DNA from: Chloroflexota bacterium
Lineage (GTDB): Bacteria; Chloroflexota; Anaerolineae; Anaerolineales; Villigracilaceae
Direction of reading: 5' to 3'
NCBI GenBank assembly: GCA_023459215.1
Contig: JAEWVF010000018.1
Coordinates: 70,243 to 134,242, forward strand
Length of the DNA stretch: 64,000 nucleotides
Shown: in pieces, positions 1 through 6,686 of the stretch
Layout: every line of letters starts with the position of its first letter
Position numbering within the stretch: position 1 is the stretch's first letter
Program-made: the position numbers and the translations under genes
The notes under the pieces: generated by a model
Seen by the model: the letters and a program-made list of their open reading frames with translations, nothing else
What the model was told of the DNA's origin: nothing
Databases searched by the model: none

Positions 1-58
1 TCTGTCCGTGCTGGGTAACGGGATGGGGCTGCTTGGGTGCAATCGGATGGGTGGGCAT
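1..58 (-). CDS. Start of an oligopeptidase B-like S9 peptidase (partial)
   Basis: Only the first 19 codons are inside the window. The ATG (56-58 on the complement) is preceded by GGAG at a normal ribosome-binding distance. The N-terminus contains K-x-P-H-x-V-T-x-H-G at residues 9-18, which resembles the conserved opening of oligopeptidase B and prolyl oligopeptidase proteins, where it precedes the beta-propeller that filters peptide substrates. The identification rests on this short motif alone, so the family is an inference. The gene would run leftward out of the window, in the same direction as the next four minus-strand genes, but a strong terminator separates it from them. Confidence 0.45.
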   Translation of the reverse strand, partial: MPTHPIAPKQPHPVTQHGQ

Positions 59-79
59 GTTAACTCCGCAAACAGGTAC

Positions 80-112
80 AAAAAAACCGCCGGAAACTCC
101 GGCGGCTTGTTT
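80..112 (-). terminator. Intrinsic terminator of the 108-residue membrane gene
   Basis: An 8-bp perfect GC-rich stem (87-94 with 98-105) has a 3-base loop and, read on the minus strand, is followed by a run of seven T. It ends the transcript of the small membrane gene just to its right. Confidence 0.85.
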
Positions 113-117
113 ATTTT

Positions 118-444
118 TTATTCTTCAGTTTCTTCTTCTTCGCCGGTGTCGGTCAGGTCAAGGTAGATGTCCAACCCGACATACAGCAACTGCGCAATCC
201 CTTGCAGGATGAAGAAGTAGAAAGCGCCGAAGAGCGGCTTTGAGAGCAGGCTCGACCAGGCAATCACCTGTTGTAAGGGATCGGGCGGCATTTGCAGGGG
301 CCAGTTCTGAATCACGGACTGGATATCGCCGGTAAAGTTGAGCACATAAAAGGCCAAAATTAACCAGGAGAGAATGTTGGCGCCCAGCGCAATGCGAAAG
401 ACTGCGTTCTGGCTGTGCAGGGATTGGTTTTCTTGTTTTTCCAT
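118..444 (-). CDS. Small two-helix membrane protein of unknown function
   Basis: The 108-residue protein has two hydrophobic stretches (about residues 17-37 and 66-92) separated by a short polar loop with several prolines. The C-terminal tail is very acidic, with a run of Glu. I do not recognise the family. The predicted topology puts both ends on the same side of the membrane. It stands between its own terminator on the downstream side and the DUF971 gene upstream, about 100 bases away, so it may be transcribed from the same promoter as that gene. Nothing in the sequence indicates a function. Confidence 0.7.
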   Translation of the reverse strand: MEKQENQSLHSQNAVFRIALGANILSWLILAFYVLNFTGDIQSVIQNWPLQMPPDPLQQVIAWSSLLSKPLFGAFYFFILQGIAQLLYVGLDIYLDLTDTGEEEETEE

Positions 445-546
445 TCGGTTTTGCTCCGTTTGCGGGATAGAATTTAACAGTGCTTCTGATTGCCGGGCAC
501 CATTTTGCCTATTATCTCACCTTTTTCTGAGATTTTGCTGTGCGTT

Positions 547-897
547 TCAGGCTTTTTTGCTTTTCCTGCGGCATTCGGGGCAGGGACAGAGCGCGCGCAG
601 GTAGTACCAGTTGTAAATGCCGTAATCATGATAATCTTCCCAGACCAGGGTGATGCCGTAGGAGCCGGTTGCAACCACATTGGTCAGGTGGGTGGCCGGG
701 CTGTCTTCCAGCGCAACCGTAAACACTTCCGGGTCAGGTTCAGATTTCATATTCTCGTGTCCGCCGCGGCATTGGGCGCAGGGGCAGGCGGCCCGCAGGA
801 GCGAGAAGGGATAAATGCTGGTGTGGCCGTCGTTCCAGGTGACAGTCATTTCCATGGTTTGGCGATTGGCGGTAATACCGGTAGGGCGTTGATTCAT
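547..897 (-). CDS. DUF971 (GBBH-like N-terminal) domain protein
   Basis: The 116-residue protein matches the DUF971 fold, also found as the N-terminal domain of gamma-butyrobetaine hydroxylase. It has two cysteine clusters, C-P-C-x-x-C near residue 39 and C-P-C-x-x-C near residue 104, of the type that bind zinc in this family, plus the W-x-D-G-H motif near residue 22. Stand-alone DUF971 proteins have been linked in other bacteria to Fe-S cluster handling (ApbC/Mrp neighbourhood), but no Fe-S gene lies beside this one. The reading frame is intact and of normal length. Function here is inferred only at the family level. Confidence 0.85.
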   Translation of the reverse strand: MNQRPTGITANRQTMEMTVTWNDGHTSIYPFSLLRAACPCAQCRGGHENMKSEPDPEVFTVALEDSPATHLTNVVATGSYGITLVWEDYHDYGIYNWYYLRALCPCPECRRKSKKA

Positions 898-921
898 CGG
901 GAGCCTCGTAACAGGGATGGA

Positions 922-1404
922 TTAATTCTCAGGCGGCGGGATGTATTCAAGAAAGCTGGATGCCGCCCAGCCGACGCGTTGCTCATCATAAGGCGCGGTC
1001 AGGTACCACCAGGTATACCCGTCCAGTTCAACGGGGCCGTCGCGCACGATGAACATTTCCGAATCGAGCGCCAGGAACAGGAATTCACCTTGCAGCCCGG
1101 GGTTCGAGCGGATGCGCAAGCCTTGGCCATCGGTGCCGGCTACCTGGACATAACCGCCCAGCCCAACCTGGCCGGGAATTGGTGTCGGTGTCAGGTTCGG
1201 ATCGGGCGTGGCGGTTGGCGGAGGGGCGGATGTGCCGGTTGGGGCCGGGATAATGGTCAACGCAGCGGAGATACTTCCCGGTTCCGGGGCATCCGGCGCG
1301 CTGACAAACATCCAGACCAGGGCAACCAGCAGCAAAAACCCACCCAATCCGAGCGCGCCAAGCATGACGCCTGGTGAAAGCAAGCGGCGAAAATCGAAAT
1401 TCAT
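922..1404 (-). CDS. Membrane-anchored SH3-like (bacterial SH3b) protein
   Basis: I take the ATG at 1404 because the hydrophobic anchor begins soon after it (about residues 14-35) and because the longer upstream frame would run into the divergent kinase gene. The 160-residue product has one N-terminal transmembrane helix, a Pro/Thr-rich linker (about residues 48-75), and a C-terminal SH3b domain recognisable from the G-L-x-I-R-S-x-P-G motif and the W-W-Y-L strand. SH3b domains of this type usually bind cell-wall or surface ligands outside the membrane. Linkers of the same style occur in the TPR and LysM proteins of this window. The gene is divergent from the Ser/Thr kinase, with 87 bases between the two starts. 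Confidence 0.8.
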   Translation of the reverse strand: MNFDFRRLLSPGVMLGALGLGGFLLLVALVWMFVSAPDAPEPGSISAALTIIPAPTGTSAPPPTATPDPNLTPTPIPGQVGLGGYVQVAGTDGQGLRIRSNPGLQGEFLFLALDSEMFIVRDGPVELDGYTWWYLTAPYDEQRVGWAASSFLEYIPPPEN

Positions 1405-1476
1405 AGCCAGTATGATACCAGATTTGCGCCCAACCCTGCGGGAGAGCCTTGCCCGAAAAAACGCGAATCGGGATGA

Positions 1477-1482
1477 TATAAT
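1477..1482 (+). promoter_or_regulatory. -10 box of the Ser/Thr kinase gene
   Basis: TATAAT lies nine bases before the kinase ATG. Transcription would begin two or three bases before the start codon, so the mRNA would be nearly leaderless. No convincing -35 hexamer or Shine-Dalgarno site is present. Confidence 0.6.
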
Positions 1483-1491
1483 CGGGGCAAC

Positions 1492-2613
1492 ATGAACGAA
1501 ACAGCCCTCCTCAACAATCGCTATCAATTGATCGAACCTCTTGGAACAGGCGGTATGGCGCAGGTTTTCCGCGCCCGCGACCTGATGCTGGAGCGGTTTG
1601 TTGCTGTCAAAGTCTTGCGCGCCGATTACTCCTCTGATGCGGAGTTCCAGGCGCGTTTCAGGCAGGAAGCCAAATCAGCGGCGAATCTTTCCCACCCGAA
1701 TATTGTCACTGTGCATGACTTTGGTTTTGACCAGGGCTACCTGTACCTGATCATGGAGTATGTTCCCGGCACCAACCTGAAAACCATGGTTGAAAACCTG
1801 GGCAAACTCAACCCCGACGATGCCCTGCCGCTGATTGTGCAGGCTTGCGCCGGGCTGGGGTATGCCCATCGCGCCGGTCTCGTTCATTGTGATGTGAAAC
1901 CGCATAACATGCTGGTTTCGCCTGACCAGCGCTTGAAAGTAACCGATTTCGGCATTGCCCGCGCCATCGCCAGCATCCACCCCGACGAGCAGAGCGATGT
2001 GATTTGGGGGTCGCCACTTTACTTTTCGCCCGAACAGGCTGCCGGGCAGGCGCCGTCTCCGGCCTCGGATGTTTATTCGTTGGGCGTGGTTATGTACGAA
2101 CTGATGACCGGACGCCCGCCTTTTGTGGCCAAAACTGCCGAGAAACTGGCTCAACTCCACCGCGAAGCCAACCCCATCCCGCCCAGCCAGTACAACCCGG
2201 CCATCAAGCCCGAGCTTGAGCAGATCATCCTGAAAGTGCTTTCCAAAGAACCATCCTCCCGCTATCGCACTGCCGATCAGTTGGGCCGGGTTTTGATGAA
2301 CTTTGGCGCTGCCCGTCGTTCCCCGGCGGTAGGCCTGAGTGAGCCGGCCTCCCAACCGCCGCCGCAGCCCGTGGTTCCTGCACCGGTGGCAGCGCCAGCA
2401 CGCGCGCCGCAAATCGTTCGGCCCGCGCCTCGCCCGGCGGCCAACCCCACGCCCGCGCCGCTCAGCATCTCGCCCGCCGAATCGATTGAAGCCGAAATTC
2501 TCGATTTCGATTGGATTTCCGTCCTGTTGGGCTTGTTGGCTCTGCTGGCCGTTGGCGGCCTGATACCGTTCTGGATGTTCGTTTATTACCAGTGGGTTTC
2601 GCCCCTTCCCTGA
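1492..2613 (+). CDS. Membrane Ser/Thr protein kinase (PknB-like)
   Basis: The 373-residue protein begins with a complete Hanks-type kinase domain: glycine loop G-T-G-G-M-A (18-23), ATP-binding Lys40, catalytic loop H-C-D-V-K-P-H-N (132-139, catalytic Asp134), D-F-G (152-154) and the G-S-P-x-Y-x-S-P-E-Q substrate segment. The residue before the catalytic Asp is Cys rather than Arg, so this is a non-RD kinase, which in other kinases often means no need for activation-loop phosphorylation. A Pro/Ala-rich linker (about 285-335) leads to one C-terminal transmembrane helix (347-368) with almost nothing outside it: there are no PASTA repeats. The stop codon overlaps the rpe start (TGATG), so the two genes are translationally coupled. 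Confidence 0.93.
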   Translation: MNETALLNNRYQLIEPLGTGGMAQVFRARDLMLERFVAVKVLRADYSSDAEFQARFRQEAKSAANLSHPNIVTVHDFGFDQGYLYLIMEYVPGTNLKTMVENLGKLNPDDALPLIVQACAGLGYAHRAGLVHCDVKPHNMLVSPDQRLKVTDFGIARAIASIHPDEQSDVIWGSPLYFSPEQAAGQAPSPASDVYSLGVVMYELMTGRPPFVAKTAEKLAQLHREANPIPPSQYNPAIKPELEQIILKVLSKEPSSRYRTADQLGRVLMNFGAARRSPAVGLSEPASQPPPQPVVPAPVAAPARAPQIVRPAPRPAANPTPAPLSISPAESIEAEILDFDWISVLLGLLALLAVGGLIPFWMFVYYQWVSPLP

Positions 2614-3281
2614 TGCCGCCCAACGCGCCCGTCCTGGCCCCCTCCATCCTTTCAGCCGATTTTACTCGTCTCGGTGAGCAGATTTCCGCTTGCGATTATG
2701 CCGGTGCGGATTGGATTCATGTGGATGTGATGGATGGCCACTTTGTGCCGAACCTGACCTTCGGCCCGCTCATCCTGCAAGCCTGCCGGCGCGCGACCGC
2801 CCTGCCCCTTGATGTGCATCTGATGGTCGAGAAGCCGGAATCCATGCTGGAGGCTTTTGCCCGCGCCGGGGCTTCGCGCCTGACCGTGCATGTGGAAACC
2901 TGCCCGCACCTGCACCGCACCCTTGAGCAGATCCGCGAACTGGGCGTTTTGCCCGGTGTGACGTTAAACCCCTCCACCCCGGCGATTGCGCTGAAAGAGA
3001 TTTTGCCGCTGGTCGACCTGGTGCTGGTAATGAGCGTCAATCCCGGTTTTGGCGGGCAGAAGTTCATCGAGGCCAGCCTGGGCAAGATTGCCGAAATCCG
3101 CCGCATGTTGGATGAAATTGGTTCGACGGCCTGGCTTGAAGTCGATGGCGGCGTCTCGGTCGAGACCCTGCCGCGCTTGCGAGCTGCCGGCGCGGATGCT
3201 TTCGTGGCCGGGAATTCGGTTTTCAACCATCGAGACGGGATCCAGGCCGGGGTGAGGGCGCTGCGCGAGCTGCTGGTTTAG
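2613..3281 (+). CDS. rpe: Ribulose-phosphate 3-epimerase
   Basis: This enzyme interconverts ribulose 5-phosphate and xylulose 5-phosphate in the pentose phosphate pathway. The 222-residue product has the full family signature: A-P-S-I-L-S-A-D-F near the N-terminus, V-D-V-M-D-G-H-F-V-P-N with the metal-binding His and Asp, D-V-H-L-M-V, M-S-V-N-P-G-F-G-G-Q and the phosphate-binding D-G-G-V. The start is the ATG that overlaps the kinase stop by one base (TGATG); longer in-frame starts lie inside the kinase gene and would add an unrelated leader. Coupling of a kinase gene directly to rpe is common beside PknB/PrpC-type genes in Firmicutes; here no phosphatase gene is adjacent. Confidence 0.95.
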   Translation: MPPNAPVLAPSILSADFTRLGEQISACDYAGADWIHVDVMDGHFVPNLTFGPLILQACRRATALPLDVHLMVEKPESMLEAFARAGASRLTVHVETCPHLHRTLEQIRELGVLPGVTLNPSTPAIALKEILPLVDLVLVMSVNPGFGGQKFIEASLGKIAEIRRMLDEIGSTAWLEVDGGVSVETLPRLRAAGADAFVAGNSVFNHRDGIQAGVRALRELLV

Positions 3282-3329
3282 CGGTTCCCGCCTGACGTGG
3301 AAACCCTGCTTCAACGGTGAAACGTCGGG

Positions 3330-3362
3330 CGCTTAAAACAAAAATCACGGCCTGCGCCGTGA
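3330..3362 (-). terminator. Terminator of rpmB
   Basis: A 7-bp stem (3345-3351 with 3356-3362) and 4-base loop is followed on the minus strand by a T-rich tract (TTTTTGTTTT). It lies just beyond the rpmB stop codon. Confidence 0.75.
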
Positions 3363-3386
3363 CTCTTGGGTCGAAAGATAGGCTGA

Positions 3387-3569
3387 CTAAGCCGACTTGA
3401 CCATCGTGCGGATGCACTTGGTGCAAAGGGATTTCTGGAGTTTGCGGCCATTTTCGAACACGGTCACTTTTTGCAAATTGGGTAAGAATTTGCGGTTGGT
3501 GGCGCGCAGAGAGAAGGAACGATTATGTCCGAAAGTGGTGGTTTTACCGCAATGAGCGCATTTAGCCAT
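3387..3569 (-). CDS. rpmB: 50S ribosomal protein L28
   Basis: The 60-residue protein is a complete L28, a component of the large ribosomal subunit near the E site. It carries the zinc-binding version of the family, with a CxxC pair at residues 4-7 and a second CxxC pair near residue 49. The conserved G-H-N-R-S-x-x-x-R-A-T-N-R block is intact. A purine-rich ribosome-binding site (AGGAAG) precedes the ATG. The gene is transcribed alone, divergently from the Asp23 gene. The arrangement rpmB / asp23 / fakA (yloV) / recG matches the conserved neighbourhood seen in Firmicutes, which supports every call in this block. Confidence 0.96.
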   Translation of the reverse strand: MAKCAHCGKTTTFGHNRSFSLRATNRKFLPNLQKVTVFENGRKLQKSLCTKCIRTMVKSA

Positions 3570-3686
3570 CTGTAAACTTCCTTTCTTGCTATAATTGCAG
3601 GGTTCTTTTTGACAGGCGCGTTATTCTAACACAAATCGTATCCTTCTACAAGAGAAGTGTTATTAAACTAGCAAAGGAAAAAGACT

Positions 3687-4043
3687 ATGGGACAGGAAAA
3701 AACGACACTGGGAAGCATCCATATTGCGCCCAACGCCGTGGCAACGATTGCCTATCATGCCACTTTGCAATCTTACGGGGTGGTTGGGTTGGCCCCGAAG
3801 AATCTGGCGGAAGGCATTGCGGCAACCATCACCCGTGAACCGACACGTGGGGTGAATGTCCACTTTGACGGCGAAAAGCTGGATATTGATATTTATGTGA
3901 TTGTCGAATACGGAACGCGGATTTCATCTGTGGCGCAAAGCGTGGCCAACGCTGTCCGCTACCAGGTGGAAAAGACAATCGGTTTGCATGTTAATCACGT
4001 TAATGTGCATGTGCAGGGGCTGCGAGTTAGCAACTCCGATTAG
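3687..4043 (+). CDS. Asp23/Gls24 family envelope-stress protein
   Basis: The 118-residue protein belongs to the Asp23 family: small, membrane-proximal proteins that in Gram-positive bacteria form abundant complexes at the membrane and are tied to envelope stress. The conserved core G-x-x-x-I-x-x-x-V-x-x-x-I-A at the N-terminus and the closing V-N-V-x-V-x-G-L motif are present. It is preceded by an AAAGGAAA ribosome-binding site. It sits 51 bases upstream of fakA, the same order (yloU-yloV) as in Bacillus, so the two are probably co-transcribed. No transmembrane helix is visible. Confidence 0.9.
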   Translation: MGQEKTTLGSIHIAPNAVATIAYHATLQSYGVVGLAPKNLAEGIAATITREPTRGVNVHFDGEKLDIDIYVIVEYGTRISSVAQSVANAVRYQVEKTIGLHVNHVNVHVQGLRVSNSD

Positions 4044-4094
4044 TGGATTATCCTGAATGTTATCTTACCCTCGGTCGAGAGGAGAATTTTTCGT

Positions 4095-5735
4095 ATGAGC
4101 AAGAAGCCTGTAGACGGCCTCGAATTTAAAAAGTTGGTGGAGGCCGGTCTGGCCTGGCTGCGCGTTAACCATCAGATGGTAAACGCGCTTAATGTTTTCC
4201 CGGTGCCGGATGGCGACACCGGCACGAATATGCTGTTGACGATGCAAGCCGCTTATAACGAGGTGGCCAATGTCGGGCATCATGGCGCAGGTCAGATGGC
4301 GGCGGCGGTTGCCCAGGGCGCCCTGATGGGCGCGCGCGGCAACTCGGGCGTTATCCTTTCACAACTGTGGCGCGGATTTGCGCGCGGTTTGCACGGCGTG
4401 GAAGTGATTGATACCGCGGCGATGGCGCGCGCTTTTGCCGAATCGCGCGATACGGCCTATAAGGGTGTGGTTCGCCCGGTGGAAGGAACGATTCTGACGG
4501 TTTCGAAGGATGTTGCCACCGCAGCCGAAGCCGCCGCCCAACAAACCAACAGCCTGCGCGAGATGCTGCGCATTGTGGTGGCTGCTGCCGACGAATCTGT
4601 CCAGCGCACGCCGGAATACCTGCCGGTCTTGAAACAAGCCGGTGTGGTTGATTCCGGTGGCAAGGGCTTGTTCTTCATTCTCGAAGGGATTCTGCGCATG
4701 GTCGAAGGCCTGCCGCTCGATGCCCCGATTGTTTCTGTCCAGCCGTTATCGGCCATGAACCTGGAAAATGCCATGGAAGAAGTCGAAGAAGGTCAGGATT
4801 GGGAAGTTGTGGTCGATTTTCGCCCGGATAGTGGTTTCGAGTTGCAGTCCTTCTATGCCAAACTCGAAGAGATGGGTACTTCCATCCAGGTGGGCGAGGG
4901 CGAAGGCATGTATCGTATGCACATCCACACCCCGCTCGAAAAGCGCTATGAGCCGATTGATTACATCATGGGAATAGGCACCATCACCAAGGTGGCCATG
5001 GAAAACCTGCTGGCCCAGATGGACGAAATCGGCAGTCAGGCGAACGCCACCCAGATTGAACTGGCCAACGTGGAACCCGGCCAGATCGCGGTGGTGACAG
5101 TTTCTCCCGGCACCGGACTTTCGCGCATCTTTGCCAGCCTGGGCGTTACCGCGATTGTCGCCGGCGGCCAGACGATGAACCCGTCGACCAAGGATATCCT
5201 GGATGCGTTCGAGAACTTGCCAACCGATAAGGTCATTATCCTGCCGAATAACAAGAATATCGTTCTGGCGGCCAACCAGGCCAAGGAAGTGACCGTCAAG
5301 CAGGTCAAAGTCGTGCCCAGCCGCAATGTCCCGCAAGGGCTGGCGGCCATGCTTCACCTGAATCCGGATGGCGACCTGGACAAGGTAGCCGAGCGCATGA
5401 CCCAGGCGTTGGATGCGGTTGCTACCGGCGAAATCACGGTTGCGGTTCGCACGGTCGAAATTGACGGCGTCAATGTCGAAGAAGGCCAGGCGATTGCGCT
5501 GCTGAACGGCAAATTGGCCGTTTCTGCCGATACTGTCGAAAGCGCGGTGATGCAACTGCTGGAAAAAGCCAATGCCGCCGATTATGAGTTGATTACCCTC
5601 TTCTATGGCGAAGAAATGCGCCACCAGGAAGCCAATCGCGTGGCGGATATGATCCGCACCCAATATCCTGGCCAGGAGATTGAAGTGCAGGAGGGCGGCC
5701 AGCCGCACTATCACTTCATTATTGCAATCGAATAA
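4095..5735 (+). CDS. fakA: Fatty acid kinase subunit FakA (DhaL/YloV family)
   Basis: FakA phosphorylates fatty acids held by a FakB (DegV) partner, producing acyl phosphate for phospholipid synthesis. The 546-residue protein has an N-terminal DhaL kinase domain with the ATP/Mg motif N-V-F-P-V-P-D-G-D-T-G-T-N (33-45) and the second motif G-A-R-G-N-S-G-V-I-L-S-Q. The middle and C-terminal domains correspond to the rest of YloV, including D-S-G-G-K-G near residue 190. Its length is normal for the family. The next gene is a DegV/FakB homologue, so kinase and lipid carrier are adjacent, although a good terminator lies between them. AGGAG provides the ribosome-binding site. Confidence 0.92.
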   Translation: MSKKPVDGLEFKKLVEAGLAWLRVNHQMVNALNVFPVPDGDTGTNMLLTMQAAYNEVANVGHHGAGQMAAAVAQGALMGARGNSGVILSQLWRGFARGLHGVEVIDTAAMARAFAESRDTAYKGVVRPVEGTILTVSKDVATAAEAAAQQTNSLREMLRIVVAAADESVQRTPEYLPVLKQAGVVDSGGKGLFFILEGILRMVEGLPLDAPIVSVQPLSAMNLENAMEEVEEGQDWEVVVDFRPDSGFELQSFYAKLEEMGTSIQVGEGEGMYRMHIHTPLEKRYEPIDYIMGIGTITKVAMENLLAQMDEIGSQANATQIELANVEPGQIAVVTVSPGTGLSRIFASLGVTAIVAGGQTMNPSTKDILDAFENLPTDKVIILPNNKNIVLAANQAKEVTVKQVKVVPSRNVPQGLAAMLHLNPDGDLDKVAERMTQALDAVATGEITVAVRTVEIDGVNVEEGQAIALLNGKLAVSADTVESAVMQLLEKANAADYELITLFYGEEMRHQEANRVADMIRTQYPGQEIEVQEGGQPHYHFIIAIE

Positions 5736-5765
5736 CCCGCTCGCTTTGATCGAGTTACCTGAACG

Positions 5766-5811
5766 GAAGTAGAAAGCAGGAAGACAACCGCTTTCTACTT
5801 CTTAATTTTTC
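5766..5811 (+). terminator. Terminator after fakA
   Basis: A 12-bp perfect stem (5766-5777 with 5790-5801) and 12-base loop is followed by TTAATTTTT. It separates fakA from the adjacent DegV gene, which must then have its own promoter or depend on read-through. Confidence 0.75.
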
Positions 5812-5821
5812 TGTAAAAAAT

Positions 5822-6679
5822 ATGTCCCCTGTATCCAAAATCGGCCTTGTAACCGACTCGCCCTGCGACCTGCCCTTTGACCTGGTTGAAAAACACCGGA
5901 TTGAAGTGGTTCCGGCTATCCTGGTTCTGGATGGCCAATCCTATATCGATGGCGAAACCATTAGCCGCGAGGAGTTCTACCGCCGCCTGCCCGCGCTGCG
6001 CGTAGCGCCCAGCACAGCCGCGCCTTCGCCGCTGGCTTTTTCTGCGCGTTATGAGAAGTTTTTATCTGCGGGTTGTGAGCACGTTATTTGCATCAGCACG
6101 GCGGCCAGCCTGACCAGCCTGCACAATGTTGCCCGCGCGGCTGCTGCCGATTTCTCTGGGCGCGTGACGGTCCTCGATAGCGGCCAGTTAACCCTGGGAA
6201 TTGGATTCCAGGTGCTGGCTGCCGCCGAAGCGCTGGCTGCCGGGGCCGATCTTGCGGAAACCCTGGCGATTATCCAGTCCACCCGCCAGCGCATTCGGCT
6301 GATGGGCGTGCTCGACACGCTGGAATATGTCCGGCGCAGCGGGCGTGTGCCGGGATTGGTGGCTTCCCTGGGCGGTTTGCTCAACCTGAAGCCGGTGGTG
6401 ACGCTCGCTGAGGGCGTTGTCCGGCCTTTGGGCGCTGTGCGCACCACCCGTCAGGCCAACGAAAAGGTTCTGGATTTGCTGCTTGCCCAGGGCAGCCTGG
6501 AGCGCCTGGCCATCCTGCATACCAACGCCCCGGAACGCGCCGCGCAGTTCAGCGAAACCCTGGCCAATCGGGTTGCAGTCCCACCCGGGCTTTTAACCGT
6601 TAACCTGACCAGCGTTCTGGGCACCCACCTTGGCCCGAATGGTTTGGGATTCGCGGCAGTCATAAATCGGGTAAAATAG
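5822..6679 (+). CDS. fakB: DegV family fatty-acid-binding protein (FakB)
   Basis: DegV proteins bind one fatty acid in a buried tunnel and present it to FakA. The 285-residue protein shows the family marks: V-T-D-S-P-C-D-L-P near the N-terminus, T-A-A-P-S-P-x-x-F, S-x-x-L-T-S-L-H-N-V, the D-S-x-Q-L-T-L-G-x-G-F motif, and L-E-Y-V-R-R-S-G-R. Full length, with no signal peptide. Placement directly after fakA supports a role as its carrier. A second DegV gene lies 50 kb away at 55407-56255, so the organism has at least two, which in other bacteria differ in chain preference. The stop codon is eight bases before recG. Confidence 0.9.
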   Translation: MSPVSKIGLVTDSPCDLPFDLVEKHRIEVVPAILVLDGQSYIDGETISREEFYRRLPALRVAPSTAAPSPLAFSARYEKFLSAGCEHVICISTAASLTSLHNVARAAAADFSGRVTVLDSGQLTLGIGFQVLAAAEALAAGADLAETLAIIQSTRQRIRLMGVLDTLEYVRRSGRVPGLVASLGGLLNLKPVVTLAEGVVRPLGAVRTTRQANEKVLDLLLAQGSLERLAILHTNAPERAAQFSETLANRVAVPPGLLTVNLTSVLGTHLGPNGLGFAAVINRVK

Positions 6680-6686
6680 CCCCACT

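Noticed and set aside
490..1377. 295-residue plus-strand frame
   Set aside because: Covers the DUF971 and SH3-like genes on the other strand, both with recognisable motifs. The frame has a random, Arg/Gly-rich composition.
4746..5714. 322-residue minus-strand frame
   Set aside because: Antisense shadow of fakA with no recognisable motif or ribosome-binding site.
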